Shown here: one piece after another, positions 54,127 through 62,659 of the stretch
Layout of the letters: the number at the start of each line of letters is the position of its first letter
Numbering within the stretch: position 1 is the first letter of the stretch
Source: Endomicrobium sp.
Lineage (GTDB): Bacteria > Elusimicrobiota > Endomicrobiia > Endomicrobiales > Endomicrobiaceae
NCBI GenBank assembly: GCA_031262885.1
Contig: JAISGV010000003.1
Coordinates: 62,001-126,000 of the forward strand
DNA: 64,000 bases
Direction: 5' to 3'
The notes under the pieces: generated by a model
Told to the model about the DNA's origin: nothing
Database searches by the model: none
What the model saw: only the letters and a program-made list of their open reading frames with translations
Position numbers and translations under genes: made by a program

Positions 54127-54948
54127 TTAAAACAGAGATGATTTGGTATTTAAAGTTTTAAAATATGATGAACAGCAGTTTTTTATCAATTTCAAGTTTT
54201 TTTTGTAAAGAGAAAATTTTATTTCAGTATTATTATTAATAATGAAATTTTTCTGTCCATCAATTGAAATTATAATTTTACCTTTGTTATCTTTTGTATT
54301 AACTACAAAAGTTACGTTTTGTTTATTAGATAAAACCATGGATCTATATGTTAATGTGTGTGGCAATATGGGAGTTAGAACAAAAACAGGTAATGTAGGA
54401 TATATTACAGGCCCAGAAGCAGATAAAGATGATGCAGTTGAGCCAGTTGGTGTGGCTATGATTATTCCATCACAATTATATTTCTTTACATATTCTTCTT
54501 CTATAATAATCTTTACTATGATAATTTTTCTTACTGATAAAGGCCGTATTATACAATCATTTGCAGATATAGTTTTGGTTGTTGTGTTTTTATATAAAAA
54601 TTCTATAGAAAGCATAGTTCTTTCTTCTATTTTTAATCCTGATTCTAATATATCCCTTAATAAATCAAACATATTATTAACTTCAGTATCTGCTAAAAAT
54701 CCTAAAGAACCTAAGTTAATACCCTTTATGGGTATTGATAATGGAGCTAAATAACTTATAACTTTTAACATTGTCCCATCTCCACCTATTGAAATTGCGA
54801 AATCAACTTTTGGACATTTTTTTATATTTAATAAGCTATTAACAAATACTATACATTTTTGTTTTCTAAAAAAGAAGGCAATATCAAGAGATATTTTCCT
54901 TGCGAAAGATTTTGATTTATTATATATAATTGCTATTTTATATTTCAT
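54127..54948 (-). CDS. nadK: NAD kinase
   Basis: Phosphorylates NAD to NADP. 273 residues. The catalytic GGDGTMLK motif follows FAISIG; LGSLGFLADTE, NDCIIRP and CDGIIIATPTGSTASSLSAS complete the family pattern. Convergent with leuS/tRNA-Gln, divergent from thiL (69-base gap). Confidence 0.95.
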   Translation of the reverse strand: MKYKIAIIYNKSKSFARKISLDIAFFFRKQKCIVFVNSLLNIKKCPKVDFAISIGGDGTMLKVISYLAPLSIPIKGINLGSLGFLADTEVNNMFDLLRDILESGLKIEERTMLSIEFLYKNTTTKTISANDCIIRPLSVRKIIIVKIIIEEEYVKKYNCDGIIIATPTGSTASSLSASGPVIYPTLPVFVLTPILPHTLTYRSMVLSNKQNVTFVVNTKDNKGKIIISIDGQKNFIINNNTEIKFSLYKKNLKLIKNCCSSYFKTLNTKSSLF

Positions 54949-55017
54949 ATGGTTATTATATAAAAAATAAATCAGCTCTGACTAATAAAATATTTTTTTT
55001 TAAAAAAATATGTTTTT

Positions 55018-55989
55018 ATGAAAGAAATTAAGTTAATAAATATTATTAAAAATAAATTCAGTGATATTAAAAGCCATGATACTAATATTAATGTAAATAT
55101 AGGAGATGATTGTTTTTGCTTTAAGTTTGGACAAGAAAACATATGTATAACTAAAGATATGCTAGTTGAAGATACTCATTTTAAAAAAAAATGGATAACT
55201 GCTAAAGAGCTTGGAGCAAAAGCTATAGAAGTGAATATTAGTGATATAGTCGCAATGGGCACTATAAATCCAAAATATGTTTTTATAGGCTTAGGATTAC
55301 CTTTTAATATATCTGAACTGTTTGTTGTTAATTTATATGAGGGAATTAAAAAGTCCTGTGACAAATATGGTATAATTATATCTGGTGGAGATACTGTAAG
55401 ATCTAGTAAGATTATTATTTCTGTAACTTTAGTTGGTATTGGAAATAAAAACATAATTAAAAGAAATACTGCTAATGTAGGAGATATTATAGGCGTAACA
55501 AATAATATTGGTGATTCAGAAGCAGGATTAAAACTTTTATACAAGTATGGTATTAAACATAAATACAATAAATATGAGAAAGCTTTAATTAAAAAACATA
55601 ATAATCCAAAAGCAAAATTTATAGAAGCAAGACAAATGTCTGAATATGTTACATCTTTAATTGATACTTCAGATTGTTTATTTTTAACTTTAAAAGCTAT
55701 CATAAAAGAATATAATAAAGGAGCAAATATTTATATTGACAAAATACCTATTTCTTATAATCTAAAAAAAGTGTTTAGTAAGCAAAAAGATAGATTACAT
55801 TTTACATTATTTGGTTCTGAGGATTACGAACTTCTTTTTACAGTTCCTATGAAGAAAGCTAAAACATTGAAAAAAATAATACCACAAATTTCTTATATTG
55901 GAACTGTTAATTCTTCTAATAATATTTTTTATTTTTGGAAAAATAAAAAATATGAAGTTAAATATCAAGGATATAGCCATTTTAAATAA
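55018..55989 (+). CDS. thiL: Thiamine-monophosphate kinase
   Basis: Makes thiamine diphosphate from TMP, required by the transketolase in this window. 323 residues, PurM-like fold. Motifs are NIGDDCFCF, TKDMLVEDTHF, SDIVAMGTINPKYVFIGLGL, ISGGDTVRSSKI, LIDTSDCL and GSEDYELLFTVP. The gap before it holds no TPP riboswitch, only an A+T-rich inverted repeat. The last 38 bases overlap tsaE. Confidence 0.94.
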   Translation: MKEIKLINIIKNKFSDIKSHDTNINVNIGDDCFCFKFGQENICITKDMLVEDTHFKKKWITAKELGAKAIEVNISDIVAMGTINPKYVFIGLGLPFNISELFVVNLYEGIKKSCDKYGIIISGGDTVRSSKIIISVTLVGIGNKNIIKRNTANVGDIIGVTNNIGDSEAGLKLLYKYGIKHKYNKYEKALIKKHNNPKAKFIEARQMSEYVTSLIDTSDCLFLTLKAIIKEYNKGANIYIDKIPISYNLKKVFSKQKDRLHFTLFGSEDYELLFTVPMKKAKTLKKIIPQISYIGTVNSSNNIFYFWKNKKYEVKYQGYSHFK

Positions 55990-56431
55990 AAAAACGTTTT
56001 TTACAAATAGTCCGTTAGCAACAAGTTGTATAGGAAAGAAATTTGCAAAAAAATTAGTAATAGGAGATATAGTACTTTTAATAGGAGATTTAGGTACTGG
56101 AAAAACAACTTTTACTAAAGGTATTGTAAGCTTGTTTAATAATGAACATAATATTGTTAAAAGTCCAAGTTTTGTAATTGTAAATGAATACAAATGTAAA
56201 AAGAAATATAAAAATATTAATATCTTTCATATTGATTTATATAGACTTTCAGTATTGGATATATATAATATAGGTATAGAAGATTATATTTATAATAATA
56301 ATATTTCTATAATTGAATGGCCAAACAAATTTTTAAATTATTTTCTTACAGGTTATCATTATTGGTATATTGATTTTAAGAATATAGAATTTTCTAATAA
56401 AAGAGAAATAAATATAATAAGTAAAATATGA
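55952..56431 (+). CDS. tsaE: tRNA t6A37 threonylcarbamoylation ATPase subunit
   Basis: ATPase of the TsaBDE complex for t6A37 in tRNA. 159 residues from ATG 55952 (MKLNIKDIAIL); an upstream in-frame start would lie deeper inside thiL and add an unrelated hydrophobic stretch. Walker A GDLGTGKTTFTKG, then SPSFVIVNEYKC and the Walker-B-like FHIDLYRL. It overlaps thiL by 38 bases and tsaB by 4 (ATGA). Confidence 0.92.
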   Translation: MKLNIKDIAILNKKTFFTNSPLATSCIGKKFAKKLVIGDIVLLIGDLGTGKTTFTKGIVSLFNNEHNIVKSPSFVIVNEYKCKKKYKNINIFHIDLYRLSVLDIYNIGIEDYIYNNNISIIEWPNKFLNYFLTGYHYWYIDFKNIEFSNKREINIISKI

Positions 56432-57096
56432 CAATATTAGCTATAGAAACATCAGGATCAACATTTAGTATAGCATTAAATATTGATGGTACAGTTGTGA
56501 TTCATTTTTTTTATAGTTACGCTCAACATATACATTCAGAAATAATCATTCCGACTATTAAGCAATTATTAAAACAAGCCGGATATAATATAAAAAATAT
56601 TGATAAATTTGCTATATCTATTGGCCCAGGTAGTTTTACAGGTATAAGAATAGGAATCACAATTTTCAGACTTTTTGCTCAAGTCTTGAACAAAAAAATA
56701 ATACCTGTAGATACTTTATCAATTTTAGAATCTTCGTTAAATTTAAAAACAAAAAATATAAAAATAGTTCCTGCAATCGTTGCATCTAAAGAAGAAATTT
56801 ATATAAGAAATAATAATAATTTAACTAATAAATTTTGTATAGAACTTAAAAATATTAATGAGTTTATTGCTGAGTTAAAAAAATATAAAAGAAAAATCCT
56901 AATTATTGGTAATGCTGCTATATTATATAAAAAACAATTCTGCGAAGCTTTAGGAAAATTTAGTGTTTCATTACCTTATATAATGCATATACCAAGCGCT
57001 TATTATTTATCGCTGATAGCTTATAATGCTTCTGATTCACAATATATTGATTATAATAATATACTCCCATTTTATGTTAAAACAGTTTTTAAGTAA
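56428..57096 (+). CDS. tsaB: tRNA t6A37 threonylcarbamoyltransferase complex dimerisation subunit
   Basis: 222 residues, ASKHA-fold paralogue of TsaD without catalysis of its own. ILAIETSGSTFSIAL at the N-terminus and SIGPGSFTGIRIG near residue 70 are diagnostic. Coupled to tsaE. Its 3' end overlaps the convergent LytR_C gene by 8 bases. Confidence 0.93.
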   Translation: MTILAIETSGSTFSIALNIDGTVVIHFFYSYAQHIHSEIIIPTIKQLLKQAGYNIKNIDKFAISIGPGSFTGIRIGITIFRLFAQVLNKKIIPVDTLSILESSLNLKTKNIKIVPAIVASKEEIYIRNNNNLTNKFCIELKNINEFIAELKKYKRKILIIGNAAILYKKQFCEALGKFSVSLPYIMHIPSAYYLSLIAYNASDSQYIDYNNILPFYVKTVFK

Positions 57097-58057
57097 ATTT
57101 ATCAAAATTATCATATATAACTGGACAATTTTTACCTAGAAATATGCATAAATCAGTGTAATTATTTTTATTATAAGATATTAAAACTATTGCATTCTTA
57201 AAAAACTTAAAAAGTTTAAAAATTTGTTTTAAGTTACCTTTATAAATTATAATTATGGTTTTTTTATAAATACTCTTAGAATTTTTCCAATCTAAAACAT
57301 CAAAATTATTTTCTCTTAAGTACCAAGAAGTTTTTTCAGCTATTCTAGATTTTCCTGAGGCATTTTTAATTTCAATTAATATATTATTATTAATATTTTT
57401 GTTATCAAAATTATTATTATAATATATATTATTAAATAATAATTTAATATTTTGTTCATTATATTTTTTGCATTTATTTTTATGAAATTCACAAAATATT
57501 AATTTTGGATTTAAAAAGTATATTTTTAAAATAAAAATTAATAAATTTAATTTAGTAATATTAGTTTTAAAGTTACTATAATTTAATAATATATTTTTTA
57601 GATATTTTAATTTAAATAAACGTGTTATAAAATTAATTTTATCTAAATTATACAAATCTTTCTCATAATGATTATTTTTATTTTCTATATAGAAAAAATC
57701 TTTTTTATAGCAATCAATTTTATTTAAAATTTTATGATTAAAAAATAAATAATAGTTTAATTTCAGATTATTACTTATTATATTTTTCATACCATTATAA
57801 ATAATATTAAAGTTTTTAAAATTAACATTTTTAATATTATCATTATTTAAAATTAATATTTTTAGTGTATTATCTATTTTACAATAAGATACAATATACA
57901 TATAAATATCATTGATATTTTCAAAAAATATAACAAAACTAATATAGTCATTTTTATTAATCTCTTTATTTTTATACATATAAATAATAGTATTTACTAA
58001 TACTAGTACTACACAAAAAATTATGAAAGTAAGTAATTTATTTTTTTTCACTAACAA
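57089..58057 (-). CDS. Membrane-anchored LytR_C-domain protein with degenerate LCP region
   Basis: 322 residues. One N-terminal membrane segment (about 8-26). The last 100 residues match a LytR C-terminal domain (IEIKNASGKSRIAEKTSWYL, then NNFDVLDWKN and a closing FLGKNCPVIYD). The middle looks like a worn LytR-CpsA-Psr domain: where family members have a hydrophobic strand and SIPRDT it reads LKILILNNDN, and NYSNFKTNITKLNLLIFILK matches the later LCP helix. The arginines used to bind polyprenyl phosphate are gone. The protein is extremely rich in Asn, Lys and Ile. It overlaps yqeK by 20 bases, the usual nadD-yqeK-lytR order. Function, if any, is unknown. Confidence 0.7.
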   Translation of the reverse strand: MLVKKNKLLTFIIFCVVLVLVNTIIYMYKNKEINKNDYISFVIFFENINDIYMYIVSYCKIDNTLKILILNNDNIKNVNFKNFNIIYNGMKNIISNNLKLNYYLFFNHKILNKIDCYKKDFFYIENKNNHYEKDLYNLDKINFITRLFKLKYLKNILLNYSNFKTNITKLNLLIFILKIYFLNPKLIFCEFHKNKCKKYNEQNIKLLFNNIYYNNNFDNKNINNNILIEIKNASGKSRIAEKTSWYLRENNFDVLDWKNSKSIYKKTIIIIYKGNLKQIFKLFKFFKNAIVLISYNKNNYTDLCIFLGKNCPVIYDNFDKFT

Positions 58058-58628
58058 TATACCAATTCCATGTATCCATAGTTTGTTTTGATAAATACAA
58101 ATTCTTTTTAATTACATTTTGTAATTTTATTTTCAAAATAAATAAAAAACATGTATTTAGATTTTTTTTAGCTAATTTTCTTAATAAGAATATATCTTTA
58201 AATTTTCTTTCATATGAAAGAAAGTCGGATACAAAAATAATTTTTTCAAGATAGCTCATATTTATTCTACCTTGAGTATGATTTTTTATTGCATTTAATA
58301 TATCTGGATTTTGTATTTTAAATTTTGAACTAGCAATAATTGCTCCTGCAAAAGAATGAATTAAATTAGGAATATAATCAAATGTTAACGTCAATTCTTT
58401 ATTGAGGTTTTTTATATTATTTTTTTTTATTAAAATATGAAGGTCATCAATAGTTATATACTTGGCACAATCATGTAATAACCCAGCGATTTGTGCGTTA
58501 AACATGTCAACACTATAAATCTTAGCTAGTTTTACTGCTAGATTTGCTACATTTACAGAATGTTCAAATCTCTTAGAATCAATATGATGAAATAAATAAT
58601 CAAATATTTGTTTTTCAATGCTATACAT
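58038..58628 (-). CDS. yqeK: YqeK-type HD-domain hydrolase (probable Ap4A hydrolase)
   Basis: 196 residues. HD motif residues are in FEHSVNVANLAVKLAKIYSV and AGLLHDCAKYI, then LIHSFAGAIIA and IKNHTQGRINMSYLEKIIFV with a final metal-binding Asp in SDFLSYER (usually ADxIEPxR). YqeK proteins hydrolyse diadenosine tetraphosphate symmetrically. Overlaps nadD by 8 bases upstream. Confidence 0.9.
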   Translation of the reverse strand: MYSIEKQIFDYLFHHIDSKRFEHSVNVANLAVKLAKIYSVDMFNAQIAGLLHDCAKYITIDDLHILIKKNNIKNLNKELTLTFDYIPNLIHSFAGAIIASSKFKIQNPDILNAIKNHTQGRINMSYLEKIIFVSDFLSYERKFKDIFLLRKLAKKNLNTCFLFILKIKLQNVIKKNLYLSKQTMDTWNWYIVSEKK

Positions 58629-59208
58629 TTTTATATAATTTATTTTTTAATATATATTTATATACTTTATAATTTAATAATTTACTTACTAATTTATCAT
58701 TTAGCTTAACTAAATGCCTAATTCTTGTAGAAGAAATGGCATCTATTTCTTTATTAAGAAAGATACAATTATTTAAATATTTAACAGATTTATTAATTAA
58801 TTTTATTCCAAATCTTCTAGCTACTATAAATTTATAATGGTTAATAATATAATCTATTCTTTCCCAATTTGATAAATCTAAAAGAGAATCAGAACCAATA
58901 ATCATATATATATTCATAGTAGGATATATACTGCTAAAATAATTTAAGGTTTCCCAAGAATATACTTTTTTTTTATATGTTTCATATAAACTAATTTCTA
59001 CATTTTCTCTAATTTCATAAGTTGCAAGTTTTAGCATATTTATTCTATCTTCAATAGAAGCATAACATTTTTTTTTATGAGGAGGACAACAAGCAGCGAC
59101 AAAAATTATTTTTTTAAAATTAAAAACTTTTATAACTAATTCAGCAATTTTAACATGTGATATATGTACAGGATCAAAAGATCCTCCGAAAACAGCTATT
59201 TTATTCAT
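58621..59208 (-). CDS. nadD: Nicotinate-nucleotide adenylyltransferase
   Basis: Converts nicotinate mononucleotide to deamido-NAD, the substrate of NadE. 195 residues. Nucleotidyltransferase motif GGSFDPVHISHVKIAE, CCPPHKK, MIIGSDSL, FIVARRFG and the C-terminal ISSTRIRHLV. First gene of the nadD-yqeK-LytR_C set, divergent from rpsT. Confidence 0.95.
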   Translation of the reverse strand: MNKIAVFGGSFDPVHISHVKIAELVIKVFNFKKIIFVAACCPPHKKKCYASIEDRINMLKLATYEIRENVEISLYETYKKKVYSWETLNYFSSIYPTMNIYMIIGSDSLLDLSNWERIDYIINHYKFIVARRFGIKLINKSVKYLNNCIFLNKEIDAISSTRIRHLVKLNDKLVSKLLNYKVYKYILKNKLYKNV

Positions 59209-59310
59209 TTAATAATCCTATTATTATAAACCTTAACTATAAATATAGTATAATTAAATTTACATTTAAATTAAATTTTTATATAAAAAACAAATCGGAG
59301 ATTTTATAAA

Positions 59311-59598
59311 ATGACAAAATTGAAAACAGGTAGACATACCTCAACTATTAAAGCTAATAGAAAATCTAACGAGAACTATAAAAGAAATATTATTATAAAA
59401 AATAAAATAAAAAATTTAGCAAAGAAAATTAAATTTTTTGTTCAAAATAAAGATTTAGATTCATCTATAAAGTTATTAAGTTTATTTTTTTCTCAATGTG
59501 ATAAAGCCGTAAAAAAAAACATACTACATAATAAAACAGCAATTAGAAAAAAATCTAAATTATCAAAATTTATTAACAGATTAACTATAAGTAAATAA
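59311..59598 (+). CDS. rpsT: Ribosomal protein S20
   Basis: 95 residues, lysine-rich helical bundle. The middle ACDKAAKKGVIHKNTAARKKS-type signature appears as CDKAVKKNILHNKTAIRKKS. The N-terminus (MTKLKTGRHTSTIKANRKSN) is more divergent than usual. GGAG lies about ten bases upstream; a TATAAT at 59249-59254 could be its -10 but has no good -35. Converges with holA, its neighbour in many genomes. Confidence 0.9.
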   Translation: MTKLKTGRHTSTIKANRKSNENYKRNIIIKNKIKNLAKKIKFFVQNKDLDSSIKLLSLFFSQCDKAVKKNILHNKTAIRKKSKLSKFINRLTISK

Positions 59599-59616
59599 TT
59601 TATTAACATTTAAAAA

Positions 59617-60651
59617 TTAATTACAAATAAAGAAAATAATTTTTTCTAATACAGACAAGTTATCTGCTTTACCATTTTTGATTATAATATCAGCTTGCAG
59701 AACCAACTTTATACCTATTTTTAAGACTTTTTCTTTATGTTTCTTTAAATTGTTGAAATAATCGATAATATGTTTATGATTAATTCTAAAAATAGAGGCT
59801 ATTTTATAAATGCTATAGCCTTTATTATTTAACATATCTTTTGCACATAATAATTTTCTAATTGTAAAATATATATCTAATAGAATATTAATAGAATTTT
59901 CTTTATTGTTTATTAGTTCTTCCAAGATGAATAGAGCATTTTTTATATCCTTAGCTTCAATTGTTAAAGATAATTTGCTTTTTTTATAAGGATAAGAATA
60001 ATTTTCGTTATATAAATAATTGTTACTAACAATATCTTTTACATCGTTTTCATTAATATATTTTTTTCTATTTATAAAAATTAGAATCTTATCTATATCT
60101 GTAAATATAGATAAGAGATTCCTTGAATTTTGTTCAATTAACATTGAACAAAATTCATAGGAAACAATCTTTTCATTTCTTAAAAATTCATCTCGTATAA
60201 GTTCTATTAATTCATTATCAGAAAACATTAATTTACAATTTATAACAGCACAATTTTTTGATTCTATACAATATTGTATGAATACTTTTATAATAGATTC
60301 TTTATTGCAATCTCCATTATATAGCATTGTTAGAAAACAGTCACTTATAGGATTTTTAAGATAGAAATAAATTTTTTTACAACAACTTGAATTTAACTTA
60401 TTAATATTTAGAATATCAACTTTTGTTTTTTTATTAGAAAATAAAGAGTTGCTATGCCATTCAGAAATAATCTCTTCAAATGAATATTTTATAGAAAAAA
60501 GAACATCTACTATATTTTCATACAATGTTCTTTTAAACATAGATACACACATATTAACATCATCATAATCTTCACCTAAAAATAAATAAAAAGGAAATAA
60601 ATTTTTAGACTTAATAAGACTTTTTTTTAAGTCCTTCATTTTTAAAATCAT
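59617..60651 (-). CDS. holA: DNA polymerase III delta subunit
   Basis: Clamp-loader wrench subunit, 344 residues from ATG 60651 (a TTG at 60657 is also in frame). The N-terminal LFPFYLFLGEDYDDVN and the lid-collar region with LRNEKIVSYEFCSMLIEQNS then LLSIFTDIDKILIF fit HolA; the C-terminal part has YKIASIFRINHKHIIDY, where family members have a similar helix pair. Conservation is low overall, as usual for delta. Last gene of the ychF, PpiC lipoprotein, SurA-like, holA run. Confidence 0.8.
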   Translation of the reverse strand: MILKMKDLKKSLIKSKNLFPFYLFLGEDYDDVNMCVSMFKRTLYENIVDVLFSIKYSFEEIISEWHSNSLFSNKKTKVDILNINKLNSSCCKKIYFYLKNPISDCFLTMLYNGDCNKESIIKVFIQYCIESKNCAVINCKLMFSDNELIELIRDEFLRNEKIVSYEFCSMLIEQNSRNLLSIFTDIDKILIFINRKKYINENDVKDIVSNNYLYNENYSYPYKKSKLSLTIEAKDIKNALFILEELINNKENSINILLDIYFTIRKLLCAKDMLNNKGYSIYKIASIFRINHKHIIDYFNNLKKHKEKVLKIGIKLVLQADIIIKNGKADNLSVLEKIIFFICN

Positions 60652-60666
60652 AATCAACTAAAATAC

Positions 60667-61752
60667 TTACCATTTTATGTTTATTTTAATATTAGCTTTA
60701 GATCGTAAAGTATTAATATAATCATTAAAAATTTTTTTAGAAGCAATTTGATATAAAAAACTTACTAAATATTGTTTTACTTCATTATAAACAAAATCTC
60801 TTCTAGCATGTTTTTCTTCAACTTTTATAAAATAATAACCATTTCCAAATTTTATTGGGTCTTTTGTATAATCACCTACTTTCATATCAAAAACAATTTT
60901 ACTAACATTATATGGCAAATCTCTTCTAGTAATCAATCCTATATCTCCGTTTTTTACTTTACTAATTGAATCTTCTGAATATTTAGAAGCAACAATTGAA
61001 AAATTATTTTTCTTTAATTCCATTTTAATATTGGATATTTTAGTTTGTAAATTTTTATTTTGTACACTAGAATTATTTTTATTACATTTTATAAATATTT
61101 GTCGTAATCTAACACATTCGCCTAACATTGTTTTTATTGTATCAGCAAGATTGGATATAATAATATTTTCTTCTTTTGTGATTTTCATATTAATCCCGCT
61201 TATTTTTAATTTTAATTTTTCATACAAATTTTTAATATCCTTTTCAGCCGGAACTTTCATTTTATTACTTATTACTTGATTTAATAACTTTAAAATTATT
61301 AAATGGTCTCTTATATCCTGTTCTAAATTTATTATGCTTATATTTTCTTTCTTTAATTCACAAAAGAAATCTTGTTCATTACGAAAAAATTTCTTGATTA
61401 TATTAAAATAATTTTTAATTTCTATTTCTGATACTTTGATATGTCTTTTTTTAGCTTCTTGTTTCAGTAAAATATAATTTATTCTATTATTTAATAATAT
61501 TTTTTTTAATAATTTTATATCTTGTGATCCAGTTTTTAAATATATATTGGAATGTTTATATTTATTAACTATTTGTCCTAGCATACTATTAAGGTCAGAC
61601 ATAAATATTGGTTCATTATTAACTATGGCAAGTACCTTGTTTGTATTAATAATGCTATTTTGTGTAACTGTTTTAACATTTGGATTATTAATTGCTGCTA
61701 TAGATGTAAGTGAAAATATTAAGATTATAAAATATAATGTTATTTTTTTCAT
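60667..61752 (-). CDS. SurA-like periplasmic peptidyl-prolyl isomerase
   Basis: 361 residues from ATG 61752, which follows AGGAGAC; an in-frame codon eight residues upstream lacks a ribosome site. A signal peptide is clear (MKKITLYFIILIFSLTSIAA). A SurA N-terminal-type chaperone domain follows (VLAIVNNEPIFMSDLNSML). A parvulin domain comes near the end (RLRQIFIK, SKYSEDSISKVKNGDIGLIT, VGDYTKDPIKFGNGYYFIKV). It probably escorts outer-membrane proteins, which supports a two-membrane envelope. Confidence 0.88.
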   Translation of the reverse strand: MKKITLYFIILIFSLTSIAAINNPNVKTVTQNSIINTNKVLAIVNNEPIFMSDLNSMLGQIVNKYKHSNIYLKTGSQDIKLLKKILLNNRINYILLKQEAKKRHIKVSEIEIKNYFNIIKKFFRNEQDFFCELKKENISIINLEQDIRDHLIILKLLNQVISNKMKVPAEKDIKNLYEKLKLKISGINMKITKEENIIISNLADTIKTMLGECVRLRQIFIKCNKNNSSVQNKNLQTKISNIKMELKKNNFSIVASKYSEDSISKVKNGDIGLITRRDLPYNVSKIVFDMKVGDYTKDPIKFGNGYYFIKVEEKHARRDFVYNEVKQYLVSFLYQIASKKIFNDYINTLRSKANIKINIKW

Positions 61753-61781
61753 ATGTCTCCTAATTATATTCAACAAAGTTT

Positions 61782-62642
61782 TTATTTGGTTTTTATCATT
61801 AATTTTTTCTTCTTTTTATTTAGCCATTCTTTGAATTTTTGTTTCATGATTCTTTTTTCTACTTCTTGCTTAACATCATCAAATTTAATATCTCTATTCA
61901 GTTTCTTCGTTTCTACTTTATATATTATGTGATATCCATATGGACTTACTATAATACTAGAAACTCTATTGTTTTTAATATTATATATAGTATTTTCTAC
62001 TTGTGGGATAAACTCTCTACCTTTTCTTATTATAAATTTATCAGCAAAAAGAGATTTAACTAATTCACTTTTTGCTGTAAAATTATTAATTCCAAAATTT
62101 TTTAATGCAATGTTTGAAAAATCTTCACCATTCTTTAATTTATTATGAATATATAAAGCATCTTTTAAACTAAAAGTAAAAATGTGTTTAACAACATATA
62201 TCGTTTGTGATTTAAAAAAATTTAAATTAGATCTATAATAATCAAGCATTTCAGATATTTGTGGATAAAGTTTTGCATAAATTTCTTTTATATATATATC
62301 CATTAAAATACTATTACTATATTCTTTTAACTGTTGTTTTTGTTTTCTTTTAAAATCATTCATTAATTTTTTGTATGAATAAGTATATTTTATTCCTGAT
62401 TTTTTAGCAGATTCTAAAATTATATTTTCCCTTATAATAGTATCAATAAATCTTCTTCTAGCAAACGCAGATTTTTTTACATATCTTTGATAATTTATAG
62501 GCATATTAAGTAATTTTTTATTGATAGTTTTTTCAGTAATCTTTTTTTCACCTATAATAGCAATAACGTGTTCTTTATTCTTACATGCACTCAAGCAAAA
62601 AACAATAAATAACAAAATTATTGTTATAATTAGATCTTTCAT
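61782..62642 (-). CDS. PpiC-type isomerase/chaperone lipoprotein
   Basis: 286 residues. The N-terminus is a lipoprotein signal with lipobox LSAC (MKDLIITIILLFIVFCLSAC). A SurA/PrsA-like chaperone region (IAIIGEKKITEKTINKKLL) and a parvulin-like domain follow (VVKHIFTFSLKDALYIHNKL, GEDFSNIALKNFG, VSSIIVSPYGYHIIYKVE). Paralogue and neighbour of the SurA-like gene, with a 29-base gap. Confidence 0.85.
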   Translation of the reverse strand: MKDLIITIILLFIVFCLSACKNKEHVIAIIGEKKITEKTINKKLLNMPINYQRYVKKSAFARRRFIDTIIRENIILESAKKSGIKYTYSYKKLMNDFKRKQKQQLKEYSNSILMDIYIKEIYAKLYPQISEMLDYYRSNLNFFKSQTIYVVKHIFTFSLKDALYIHNKLKNGEDFSNIALKNFGINNFTAKSELVKSLFADKFIIRKGREFIPQVENTIYNIKNNRVSSIIVSPYGYHIIYKVETKKLNRDIKFDDVKQEVEKRIMKQKFKEWLNKKKKKLMIKTK

Positions 62643-62659
62643 AAAATTATTCCAAACAT

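Noticed and set aside
54242-54754. Open frame of 170 codons on the plus strand opposite nadK
   Set aside because: nadK on the minus strand has all family motifs; the plus-strand translation matches nothing and has no ribosome site.
54949-55017. Possible TPP riboswitch before thiL
   Set aside because: The 69-base gap is too short and is almost pure A/T; the inverted run of T and A around 54985-55010 is expected by composition.
59249-59254. TATAAT before rpsT as a promoter
   Set aside because: No acceptable -35 lies 16-18 bases upstream, and TATAAT occurs often by chance in this composition.
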